Assembly: GCA_016219185.1 (NCBI GenBank)
Contig: JACRBZ010000089.1
Location: 36,550-100,549 of the forward strand
Origin: Deltaproteobacteria bacterium
GTDB lineage: Bacteria; Desulfobacterota; Desulfobacteria; Desulfobacterales; Desulfatirhabdiaceae
Direction: 5' to 3'
DNA length: 64,000 nucleotides
Under the pieces are notes generated by a model. It had not been told where the DNA came from. It did no database searches and saw nothing but the letters and a program-made list of their open reading frames with translations. The first letter of the stretch is position 1; each line of letters starts with the position of its first letter. Positions 53,183 to 62,200 of the stretch are shown here, piece by piece. The position numbers and the translations under genes were made by a program.

Positions 53183-54624
53183 TTCACGCGCGGGAGTGCG
53201 TTACTTCTAACACAGGGAACAAAGGCCCTGAAGCTTCAGCGGACAGCGGATTTTCGATTGCGGAGATTCCCGGCGACCTTCTGACGGCCCTTCTGGACAA
53301 TCCTTATGAAAGCCTGATCCTGATCGACGCGGAGGGGATCATTCGTTTCATGAGCAGCTCCAATGAGGGAATTTACCCGATACCCGTCAAGGATGCCATC
53401 GGCCGCCATATCACCGAGGTGAGCGCCGACACCCGGATGCCGAGGATACTTCAAACGGGAAAAGCGGAAATCGGCAGGAGCATGGTGCTGAAGAATCAGC
53501 ATCGGGTGGTTGCCCGCATCCCGCTCGTTAAAGACGGCCGCGTCGTGGGGGCTGCCGGCAAGCTCATGTTCATGAGTCCCGAAAAGCTTAAAGAACTTTA
53601 CGGCCGGATAGAAGCGCTCAAAAACAATCTCGATTTCTACAAGGAAACCCTCAATCAGGTATACGGAAGCCGCTATACCTTTGAAAATATCATCGGCAAT
53701 TCAGCGCTCTCGCTTCAGGCCAAGGCTCTGGCCAGACAGGCTGCCAAGAGCGACTCCCCGGTGCTCATTATCGGGGAATCCGGAACCGGCAAGGAACTCT
53801 TCGCACATGCCATTCATCAGATCAGCCGGCGTCGAAATCACAATTTCGTAAAGGTCAACTCCGCTTCCATCCCCGGAGAACTCATCGAATCCGAGCTCTT
53901 CGGATATGAACCGGGCGCTTTTACCGGTGCCCGGAAACAGGGAAAGCCGGGCAAATTTGAACTGGCGCATCTGGGGACCATTTTTCTGGATGAGATCGGG
54001 GATATGCCGCACCTCTTGCAGGTAAAGCTGATGCGGGTTTTGCAGGAAAAGGAAATCGAGAGGATCGGCGGCAAGCCCCGGCAGATTGATTTCAGGATCA
54101 TCAGCGCCACCAATCTTGACCTGGAAACCATGGTGAGGCAGAAAACCTTTCGACTCGATTTGTTCTACCGGCTGAATGTGATCATCATCAGGCTGCCGCC
54201 CTTACGGGACATCCGGGAAGACATCCTTCAGATCTTCAATCATTTCCTGAATCAGTTGAGCCGGGAGAATCACCGCAGCATCCATGCCATTTCACCGGAT
54301 GCCGCGGATGCTTTGCGGCATTACTCCTGGCCGGGAAATATCCGGGAACTGAGAAACGTTGCCGAGCGGGCATTGATTGTCTGCCGGGGGGACCGGATCG
54401 AAATCGACGATCTGCCGATGTCCGTAAAAGTGAAGCGGCCTGAAGAACCGCCAATCAATAACTCACCGGATTCGTCCTTGAAAGCCCTGATCGAGAATGC
54501 CGAGCGCGCGGCCATCCTCCAGGCCCTTAAGGCGAGCGGCCACAACCGGAACATGGCTGCGGCGCGTTTAAAAATCCATCGCACCGGTCTTTATCAGAAA
54601 ATGAAAAAGTACCATATCCCGTAA
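53179..54624 (+). CDS. Sigma-54-dependent regulator with PAS domain
   Basis: 481 residues. N-terminal PAS domain (about 25-130; LILIDAEGIIRFMSSSNEG), AAA+ activator domain with Walker A GESGTGKELF, the sigma-54 contact loop GAFTGA, Walker B IFLDEIGDM, arginine-finger region FYRLNVIIIRLPPLR, and a C-terminal Fis-type HTH (NRNMAAARLKIHRTGLYQKM). No receiver domain, so the PAS domain must sense the signal directly. Target promoters need sigma-54; no good -24/-12 element (GG-N10-GC) was found before the reductase gene. Confidence 0.9.
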   Translation: MIHARECVTSNTGNKGPEASADSGFSIAEIPGDLLTALLDNPYESLILIDAEGIIRFMSSSNEGIYPIPVKDAIGRHITEVSADTRMPRILQTGKAEIGRSMVLKNQHRVVARIPLVKDGRVVGAAGKLMFMSPEKLKELYGRIEALKNNLDFYKETLNQVYGSRYTFENIIGNSALSLQAKALARQAAKSDSPVLIIGESGTGKELFAHAIHQISRRRNHNFVKVNSASIPGELIESELFGYEPGAFTGARKQGKPGKFELAHLGTIFLDEIGDMPHLLQVKLMRVLQEKEIERIGGKPRQIDFRIISATNLDLETMVRQKTFRLDLFYRLNVIIIRLPPLRDIREDILQIFNHFLNQLSRENHRSIHAISPDAADALRHYSWPGNIRELRNVAERALIVCRGDRIEIDDLPMSVKVKRPEEPPINNSPDSSLKALIENAERAAILQALKASGHNRNMAAARLKIHRTGLYQKMKKYHIP

Positions 54625-54647
54625 TGGATAAAGGGGACGCTTATCCG

Positions 54648-54896
54648 CTAAAGGGCTCCAGTCTCGGGCGCCAGTGTTTCCAGCCGATCCAACAGTTCCA
54701 GTGCCCGCAGCATCCGGATCAACGTCGACATTTGCGCCGTAGCCCCGGCCTCGATACGCTCTACCGTCCGCTTCGAAACGCCCGCCTGCTCCGCCAGCAT
54801 TTCTTGCGTAAGCTGAAGTTCCAGCCGACGCTGCGCAAGGCGCCCGCCCAGCTCCGCCAGAATCGCCTCGTCCGTCAAGAACCCTTCAATCTTCAT
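54648..54896 (-). CDS. XRE-family HTH regulator (HipB-like)
   Basis: 82 residues. LGGRLAQRRLELQLTQEMLAEQAGVSKRTVERIEAGATAQMSTLIRML is a complete five-helix XRE domain. Relatives continue for about 25 more residues and are followed by a HipA-type kinase gene; here the protein stops early and no hipA is present, so it may be a truncated orphan antitoxin. Upstream is a perfect palindromic operator (54923-54948), which suggests self-repression. Confidence 0.75.
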   Translation of the reverse strand: MKIEGFLTDEAILAELGGRLAQRRLELQLTQEMLAEQAGVSKRTVERIEAGATAQMSTLIRMLRALELLDRLETLAPETGAL

Positions 54897-54922
54897 CAGG
54901 AGCCCTCTTTTAATTTAATGAT

Positions 54923-54948
54923 ATATATCGTAAATATTGACGATATAT
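54923..54948. promoter_or_regulatory. Palindromic operator of the XRE regulator
   Basis: ATATATCGT (54923-54931) and ACGATATAT (54940-54948) are exact inverted repeats with an 8-base spacer, 27 bases upstream of the regulator ATG. A weaker half-site (TTTCGTC) follows near 54967. Binding by the neighbouring protein is inferred. Confidence 0.6.
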
Positions 54949-55075
54949 AAGGTAATATTGATATATTTCGTCATAAATAGCGATTTAATGAATATATCAT
55001 TTTCCAAAGTCTCTGTACTTGATTCAGAGAACGCTGCTTCCGGCGGTCTGACCCGTTTGTTAACATTTTTTATCA

Positions 55076-55495
55076 TTATTCCCATGGGTTAATAAGTGCC
55101 ACTCCGCTCGCTATCATGTCTGAAATATTGCGGGTTACCACTGTCAAATGATGAGTAATGCCTGTTGCGGCAATGAGAGAATCTATGGCGGGCATTGGTT
55201 TGCCAACGCGTTCCGTCATTCCCTGGATCTTCCCCCATGTCATCGCAGTTTGTAGGTCAATGTCGATGATTCTTGTCCAAAATCTTTCCTTGAGGTCATT
55301 ATCTACCCAATTATGCAATTCTTCCTTTCTTCTCGATTCGTCAAGTTTTTCGATCCCTTTGTGAAGTTCGCCAATTGTCAAAACACTGATGAAAAAATTG
55401 TTTTCGTCTTCTTGTTTGATCCATTTAGTGACTTTTGTGGATGGTCTTGGCCGAATGATTTCTGAAATGACGCAGGTGTCCAATAGATATTTCAT
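55076..55495 (-). CDS. vapC: VapC-type PIN-domain toxin
   Basis: 139 residues. YLLDTCVISEIIRP holds the first acidic residue; SVLTIGELHKGIEKL, the central Glu region; MPAIDSLIAATGITHHLTVVTRN with the last acidic residues. A magnesium-dependent RNase that cuts tRNA or rRNA when free. Overlaps the antitoxin gene by four bases (ATGA), a classical toxin-antitoxin arrangement. Confidence 0.9.
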   Translation of the reverse strand: MKYLLDTCVISEIIRPRPSTKVTKWIKQEDENNFFISVLTIGELHKGIEKLDESRRKEELHNWVDNDLKERFWTRIIDIDLQTAMTWGKIQGMTERVGKPMPAIDSLIAATGITHHLTVVTRNISDMIASGVALINPWE

Positions 55496-55743
55496 AATTC
55501 AATATCCCTTGAAGGGCTTTTATCTCTTGTTAGGTCAAGGTTTATGTCGGAAAGGGGGGATTTTTTTAAAAAAGAAATTAAATCAGACGTTGGCTTGTTG
55601 AGTTTTTGGTAGTCTTCAATGGCAATAATTACGACAGATTCTTTGCCATGTTTTGTGACAATTTGTGGGCCATCACGGCGGGCTTTGTCTACCAAATTGC
55701 TGAATTTATTTTTTGCTTCCTGAAGTTGCCATACATTTCCCAT
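55492..55743 (-). CDS. Phd/YefM-type antitoxin
   Basis: 83 residues. MGNVWQLQEAKNKFSNLVDKARRDGPQIVTKHGKESVVII is the Phd/YefM DNA-binding fold; the C-terminus is disordered and would bind and block the PIN toxin. First gene of the pair. Confidence 0.9.
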   Translation of the reverse strand: MGNVWQLQEAKNKFSNLVDKARRDGPQIVTKHGKESVVIIAIEDYQKLNKPTSDLISFLKKSPLSDINLDLTRDKSPSRDIEL

Positions 55744-56359
55744 GATTGCACCTCTTGCTATGTTTATTTTAGGCTAGTCTGTCTAGATTGTAGCCTCGGG
55801 TTGAGTGTATGTCAAGAGTAGAAATTCCGGGAAGGTTAACGCCGAACATCACAGGTGAAATCCGGTGCATGTTGATTGTTGGATTTGCACCAGGGATACT
55901 TTTCTGACCCTGTCCATCGATGCGTCTTATCTCAAATTTCGTTGCTGTAGTATTTCCGGGATATCCCGCCTGCCGTCAAAGGATACAATGGATAAAAACA
56001 TCGGCTTCGATGATCTGGTAGATAATGCGGTAGACTTTTACATGAATTTCGCGATATTCATGTACGTCAATTCGTTGAAGCTCTGGAGGATAGTGTAACG
56101 CTATGAGCCGACAACAGAAACGGCATATAAGGCCAAGTCTTTCGGGCAAGTCAGCACAACATAACGAAGCCTTGGATTCAGGAGATATGGAAATGCCGCG
56201 GTTGTGTAGCAACAGTTCACGTTATTATCCTGGGAGACCTGCCCGGCAGAAGCTGGGGGTTATAAAACCCCCGGCTACCCGATTATGTGCATACACAACA
56301 CAATGTCTCACATTTCGATACTACCTTACTTCCTTTTGCCCCTCCAACGACCGGAATTC
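55744..56359. other. Spacer holding a decayed ParE gene and a hairpin
   Basis: 616 bases. Contains the ParE remnant (55927-56098). A GGGGGTT / AACCCCC hairpin lies at 56251-56276 with no T-run. The rest, 56100-56250, has no protein similarity that could be recognised. Confidence 0.5.
55927..56098 (-). pseudogene. C-terminal remnant of a ParE-type toxin
   Basis: Minus-strand frame reads PPELQRIDVHEYREIHVKVYRIIYQI and then EADVFIHCIL, typical of the second half of ParE toxins. An extra T in a CTTTGAC stretch near 55975 shifts the frame; removing it gives DGRRDIPEILQQRNLR and a stop, the normal C-terminus. The first half of the gene is missing. Confidence 0.65.
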
Positions 56360-57522
56360 CTATATATTCAGAGGAGATCTTGCGACCGGGTTTTCCTTTC
56401 TCTGCTCCATTCGCAGGCGCTCGTGACGCTCGTGAGCCTCGCGGATGATCGGTTCGATTTCGGCCGCTGTAATGCCGAGGCGTTCCTGCAAGACTTCCAT
56501 GGATGCTCCAGGGTACTCTTGAGTACAGCGTTCCTCCTGCAGGCGCGTTTGGGCCTGATCCAGTGTCATTTCACCCATGCGCACAGCCGTGCTCAATTCC
56601 AGAGCCAACAGCGAGAAACCGAGACTGTGATGGCAAAGGTAGGCAGACGCATCATGAATGGCACAGTCGTAATGTCCCAAAATGATATCGTCTTTCGGTC
56701 TCTGCCAACCGGTATGCTCCTCCAAAGTCCGCTTCAGGGCTTCTTTCATCATAGGGATGGTACAGGAAGTAGGCTATCCAGTCAGGCACACGAGCGGCGT
56801 TCCGGAATTGGTCCTTGTCTACAGTCCATTCACGCTTTGCCTGGGCCAGCAATGTCTGGTCCGTGAAGACCTGGTTCAGGAAACCATCCATTTGCTGCAG
56901 TATGGAATATCCGAGCGCCTTGATATTCTCCGGAGCCGGTGGGGGAAGGTTGGAGGATATGCAAGGGATAACCGGGTCTTTCGATCCCGCAGTCAGATCT
57001 CTGAACATCTGATCCCGCGTCCGGCCGTGGATGGCTAAAGGTATGCCGCGTTCAAACGCCAGTTTAGAGCAATCCATAGCCAATCTGACCACAGGCGAGA
57101 CAGGGGAGACCCCAAGTGCGGGTCGTGGACCTAAAACACTCCCGGAAAATCGACCATTCGGGCGCATAGAAAAAGTGATCAACCCCCAGCGACTCGACGA
57201 CCCGCTTCACACTATCCCTCGCGAAGTCGGTCAGGAAGCCATTGTCCAAGGTAACCGTCAATATCTTCAGTCCATAAACCTCCGTCAAGGCATAGACGAG
57301 ATAAGAGCTGTCCTTGCCACCCGAGATTCCCACGAGCGCGTCATATTCCGCCTTGCCACGGGCACCTTCGATGCGTTCCTGGAATAGCCTTTCCAGGTGA
57401 TCAAAGTCCTCGAGGCGCGGCCGCAGCTCTTCATAAGTGCGGCAATAATTGCACACACCTTCTTCATCAAAGGTAATAGCGCGATAGTTCGCAGGAAGCA
57501 TACATCGGGAACACTTTTGCAT
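56360..57522 (-). pseudogene. PP-loop N-acetyl sugar amidotransferase-like gene (WbpG type), two frameshifts
   Basis: Starts MQKCSRCMLPANYRAITFDEEGVCNYC (cysteine-rich N-terminus) and continues through GISGGKDSSYLVYALTEVYG, the PP-loop ATP pyrophosphatase motif, and CLACGQ. One extra base near 57085 moves the frame to LAMDCSKLAFERGIPLAIHGRT; another extra A near 56743 moves it to EALKRTLEEHTGW...HDASAYL. Restored length is about 387 residues, normal for the family, which transfers ammonia to sugars or related substrates. Both lesions are single bases in an otherwise full-length gene. Confidence 0.75.
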
Positions 57523-57578
57523 AGGAATCCTCCGTTGCGCGGCACAGCCGTTGACAATCCGCCGGATGCCACAACTCA

Positions 57579-58325
57579 TCACCGCGTCATCAGCGCGAAC
57601 ACACCCCAACCCAGGTATTCACGTGTGTAAGCGGCGTAGCGCTCGGGTTCCGAGGTCAGTTTGGCTCGAACATCTTTCGCGAACTCGTCGTCGGGATTAG
57701 ATTCAAGCCATCGGCGCATGGTGAGCCATTTAGCCGCCTCGTATCTGTCCCAGCCGTCTTGGTCTGCCAAAACCATTTCCACGACGTCGTAGTCAAGGTG
57801 GCCGAAAGACGCGAGAAGTTCTGGAAGCGTGAGAAAGTCGGAGATTGAGCCGGCAAGACACCCCTTGGCAACATCTTCCGTCGGCGGTAACTGCCGCCAG
57901 TAGGGCTCGCCGATGAGGATGATCCCTCCGGTGCGGAGGCTCTGCGCCAGAAGCTCGATAGTGCCGATGACTCCCCCAGCGATCCATGTAGCACCGAGAC
58001 AGGCTGCCACACCGGTCTTGTCGTCCGAGACGTAGCCGGTAGCATCGCCATGGATGAACTTGACTTGATCGGCGACGCCGAGTTCTTCAGCGCGGAGTTT
58101 CGCTTGCTCGGTGAACAACTGGCTCATGTCGATGCCGGTGCCGATGACTCCGTAATCGCGTGCCCAGGTGCACAGCATCTCCCCCGAACCGCTGCCGAGG
58201 TCGAGCACTCGGGTCCCCGTTTCCAGACGCAGCACCGCGCCGAGAGTGGCGAGCTTTTCGGGTGTGAACGGGTTATGGATGCGGTGAGCACTTTCGGTGA
58301 TGTTGAAGATCCGTGGAATGTCCAT
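57579..58325 (-). CDS. SAM-dependent methyltransferase
   Basis: 248 residues. N-terminus FNITESAHRIHNPFTPEKLATLG, SAM-binding loop RVLDLGSGSGEMLCTWAR, and GEPYWRQLPPTE. Class I methyltransferase of a type often met as an integron cassette gene; the substrate is not known. Its ATG follows the R' box of the attC-like site (58367-58373) by about 40 bases and precedes the PP-loop pseudogene by 56 bases. Confidence 0.85.
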   Translation of the reverse strand: MDIPRIFNITESAHRIHNPFTPEKLATLGAVLRLETGTRVLDLGSGSGEMLCTWARDYGVIGTGIDMSQLFTEQAKLRAEELGVADQVKFIHGDATGYVSDDKTGVAACLGATWIAGGVIGTIELLAQSLRTGGIILIGEPYWRQLPPTEDVAKGCLAGSISDFLTLPELLASFGHLDYDVVEMVLADQDGWDRYEAAKWLTMRRWLESNPDDEFAKDVRAKLTSEPERYAAYTREYLGWGVFALMTR

Positions 58326-58366
58326 TTCGGGAAATCTCCTTATGGGTGTGAATAGATTCGGTCACG

Positions 58367-58428
58367 GCCTAACGTGGTCTTCACCGGTGGCAATGGAGCG
58401 CAGCGGAATTGCCATCCGAGTGTAAGGC
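58367..58428 (-). repeat. Integron attC-like site between vapC and the methyltransferase
   Basis: On the minus strand the site begins GCCTTAC and ends GTTAGGC, an exact GTTRRRY R' box, with an internal TGGCAAT...ATTGCCA stem. Length 62 bases. It lies 3' of the vapBC genes, as an attC of that cassette would. Confidence 0.6.
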
Positions 58429-58443
58429 ATGGTTCTGTGGTGC

Positions 58444-58848
58444 CTATTTGATCCAATTCTCAATCCTTAAATTTTTAACTCTTTTAAATTCTTTATCATT
58501 ATTTGTAACCAGGATAATATCGTTGCTTAAAGCATGGGCTGCTATCAGCATGTCTAAAGGACCAATGACTTCGCCTTTTGTTTCTAAATTATGACGAATT
58601 TCGCCGTAGAAATTGGCAGCATTATGGTCATATGGAAGTATTTCCAGTGGCGCGAGGAATTCTTCAACTCGCTGTATATTAAGTTTTGGATTTTTGCTTT
58701 TGACTGCTCCGTACTGTAATTCTGAAACGGTTATAGTTGAAATACCAATGTCACCAACATTGAATTGTTTAAATTTGTGGATAATCTCGATGGGTCTTCG
58801 ATTCATTATGTAAATGCAGATATTCGTGTCCAATAAGTACCTAATCAA
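58444..58848 (-). CDS. vapC: VapC-type PIN-domain toxin
   Basis: 134 residues from the TTG at 58848, which overlaps the vapB stop; the open frame goes on to 58908 but the PIN fold begins at IRYLLDTNICIYIM. Acidic residues in LLDTN, TVSELQYG and GPLDMLIAAHAL. RNase toxin. AGGAG lies 10 bases before the TTG. Confidence 0.85.
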   Translation of the reverse strand: MIRYLLDTNICIYIMNRRPIEIIHKFKQFNVGDIGISTITVSELQYGAVKSKNPKLNIQRVEEFLAPLEILPYDHNAANFYGEIRHNLETKGEVIGPLDMLIAAHALSNDIILVTNNDKEFKRVKNLRIENWIK

Positions 58849-59077
58849 GACTTTCTCGCTCCTGTTGTTGGTCCGGTTGATTTCTTTCCATAATGAACGG
58901 CGTATCACGCTTCAGCAAATTCTTTTCCCAAAGATCCCATACGGATTGATTTTTTGAAATTAAAAGCACTCCTCCTGCAACTTTTTTAATATATACCTCA
59001 TTGCCCTCAAACCTATAGGCTTTTGGTAAACGCACAGCCTGGCTACGTCCATTATCGAATAATTTAGCAGTTTCCAT
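58841..59077 (-). CDS. vapB: VapB-type AbrB-fold antitoxin
   Basis: 78 residues. AKLFDNGRSQAVRLPKAYRFEGNEVYIKK is the AbrB/MazE-type DNA-binding fold of VapB; the C-terminal tail would cover the toxin active site. Start preceded by AGGAGGGC. A palindrome upstream (59097-59120) is its likely operator. Confidence 0.85.
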   Translation of the reverse strand: METAKLFDNGRSQAVRLPKAYRFEGNEVYIKKVAGGVLLISKNQSVWDLWEKNLLKRDTPFIMERNQPDQQQERESLD

Positions 59078-59096
59078 AGTTGCCCTCCTTTAATTT

Positions 59097-59120
59097 GGTT
59101 TATATCAAATAATATATACC
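59097..59120. promoter_or_regulatory. Palindromic operator of vapBC
   Basis: GGTTTATAT (59097-59105) and ATATATACC (59112-59120) form an inverted repeat with one mismatch, 20 bases upstream of vapB. Confidence 0.5.
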
Positions 59121-59210
59121 AATCGAACAAGATGTCAACCGATATATGTAATCGTATCTACCTGAAAATATAAATAACCAGTCATGATAGGTGGGTGGAC
59201 AGAACGACGG

Positions 59211-59248
59211 CGATAACCAGCGCGCGCCTGGTTCATTGCCTGGTTAGC
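59211..59248 (-). repeat. Short attC-like inverted repeat
   Basis: GCTAACCAG...CTGGTTATCG on the minus strand, directly 3' of the 1255-residue protein gene. Only 38 bases, shorter than a normal attC, so it may be a truncated or false site. Confidence 0.3.
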
Positions 59249-59284
59249 AACTCTTCATCGAATACAGCAAACCACAATGCGGAA

Positions 59285-62200
59285 TCAAAAACTCTCCTTT
59301 CGGAGATTGGCCTCCTCGTCTTCTCGTTTTCCGTGGTGCTCGTAATCTTTGGCGATTCCCTCCAGCAATGCAGCCACATAGGGATGGGTATACTGTACTC
59401 GTTCCGCCTGACCTCGATAGTAAGCAGCCAAGTTGCGCTCCTGGCTGCCTCCATCCCAAGGTGAGCGACTGGTGATACCACGTTTGTTCTTGGTTCCAAT
59501 GCTGAATCCGCGCCGCATTTCCTCTAAGTCGGGACGATCCAAAAGCTCTCTTGCGGGAGAGAACGGCCATGTGCCATCAGCGTCTGCAGGTACGTGGGCG
59601 ATAATTTGACCCAAAGTCTGATCACCCATAGTTGATCGATCGGCATGACGACACAATTCGCGAGCTGCATCGATGAATTGGATGAATACACCCTCATCGA
59701 TGGTCCCATCCGCTTGAATTCCTGGCAGACGTTTACAAGCATGCAGAATCTTCCAGGCTCGTTCCGCGGCTGCCTGAGATGTTTCAGTCGGTTCTTCGCG
59801 TTCTCCATGTTCGGGTTTATAAAGGAAGCAAATCAACTGGGTGAAGAGTGACGGCTCAGACATGATTCCTGCAAATAGGGTTGCTGCACTCGCTTCCTGC
59901 CCGTGTCCAAGAGCGGGGAACAGGGCGAATTCGAGTTGAATGAGATCCATCTTTTCAATTTCGCCTGAGTTCTCAAGCCGTTCCAGCATCTTTGCCAAAT
60001 GCCAGGACTCCATTCTTGGGCCGTTTGCCTCTTCTCCCTGTAGGAGCTTCTGAAGCGCCGAGAAGAGCAGAGTGGGAGGAGTTTGTTTGAGGGAATGCTG
60101 AGAGTATTGCAGGGCGGTAAGCGGCCTTTTTGCTTCCAATAGCCGTTCGAATACAAATACCAGATCCTCTTCATTGCCGCAATGGGTTGGGCGAACGTCT
60201 TCCCAGTATGCCTTATAGACTTCCGGGCCGCATGTCTCAGCCAAATGCCAGGTGTCCCGCTCCGGCCTGGCTAAGACCAGGAAGCGCGCGAGTTTTGTAG
60301 CGTCCCACCCGATTTGTTTGCCGAGGGCGATCACATTCTGTAGAAGCTCACCTGAAACAGGTGGGGAGAGAGCCCGAAGGAAGCCGCCTATACACCAAGT
60401 GATGTGCGTACCAGGAATGAAATCTTCGCCCTTCGTCGCAACCCACTCCGGCAATGAAAAATCGTTCAACACAACTCTGGCAAGTGTCACTCCGATTATT
60501 CCGGGCTCAGCGCATAGAGCGATCAAGTTCTCAATCCCAGCAATACCTGTAGCCTGATATATTTCGGTTATTGCTGAAGTCCTCAACTGCGTGATGGCGT
60601 TGTCTCTTTCATTGAAATCCTCTTCACGTTCCCGCCTATGCAGCTCCAGCCAATGGTTGTCAAAAAGCCAGCGATGGCGAGTCACCAAGTCCTGTGGGGC
60701 CAATTGCTCATAGCACGATTCCACCGGCCCAAGCCATTCATCCAGCTCAATGGTTGACGACTCATCGTAGTTGCGGTGCCAATGGATGATCTTTCTCAGA
60801 GCCGTACGCAGGATTTCCCGGTCCTCATCAGTTACCGCAGCTTTGGTGAATGGCTCTATCAGTACCAGAACTTTAGGCAGTTCCTCTCGACGCCGCAGAA
60901 TGCTGTTATTCAATAGGGAGGTGATCCGCGCCGCATCGCCTTTGCTGATCCGGAAAAGCCTCTCCTTGGCTACAGCAAGCATTTCATGGATCTCTGCATA
61001 GGTCACGCCATGACCCGCACCTGCGTCGTCTTCTCGCCACTTAGGCCGAGAGGCTGGAGTTGCCGTCTGTGGCCCATCAGTTGCTATGCGTTCCAGTACG
61101 CCAAAGGCGGCTTCCTCATCCCTACTGATCAGCAGATCGATCACTTTGATACGCTCAGTCAAGCTGGCAGCAGTCTGCGGCAACCAGGAACGGAAGAGAC
61201 CAAACAAGCTCTCACTTGGCGTGTTACCCCAGTTTCCTTTTATCTGCAGATGACTCAAGTCAGCAAGAATCAGCGCCACTCGCGCCAAGCGATTTGGCGC
61301 CCATGCTAAGGTTTCCAAGGCCCACAGTAAGCCAGCGTGCCAACAGCATCCTTCGAATCCTGAACTTCTAGTTTCGGTAATCAGCCGTGTAACCGGCGCA
61401 TCCGGCAGACGCAGACTCTTCTCCACAGCCTGAAGAAAGGCATCCGGTGCGGCTTCTGCCAAGGTGGGCAGATAAGAGGCCAAAGAGAGCCAACGCTGCC
61501 CGTCGGCTCCATCGAGCAACTCATGGATCAACCCTGCCACTCGCTCTTCAATGTTCAGAGCTTGTAGCCTACCTTGCTCTGGGCCACGTACTGCCAATTT
61601 CATCAGTGAATCGCAGACCGATTCAAAGAGTAGCCCGGAATATGGATGGACTTTTCTACGAACCTGTGCCATCCACCGCTCTTCATCCGGCAACTCCAAC
61701 TGAGGGTCAGGTGATGAGAGCATTTCCCGTGCGATCGCGAAGAAACGGTCTAACTGGTCGCTTGTGATGCGTTCTCCAAATTGGCTAAGCAACTCCAGAG
61801 GAGATTTGGCCTTCCAGACCGCGCCAATACTGAGAATCGGAGAATCGTCAAGTCCCGCCAGTTGACGTAAATCCCGCTCGATTTCTTCATAAGGATGGGC
61901 AGCGAGTCGTTCGACCACTTGACGATCGGCCGTTTTGTCGGCATGCCATGCGCCAAGGAGACAAAGCAAACTCAAGCTGGCAGACTGCGGCGCGTTGAGC
62001 CAGGCGGGACGCTGAATGGCAGGATTCGTGGCTTTCTGGCGGCGAAACACAGTCCAGGAACGCCCAGTGCTCAAAGCAGAGCGTTTGGCATCGGACTCCT
62101 CCAAACCAATAGCGATGAGCGCTTTTTCGAACTCGTAGATATTCGGTCGTTCCAGAATCAGTTCATCTCCCTTTGGCTTGCTGGTCAAGTCGCCCGTGGC

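Noticed and set aside
55865..56098. 77-codon plus-strand open frame
   Set aside because: It lies antisense to the ParE remnant, has no ribosome site and no similarity.
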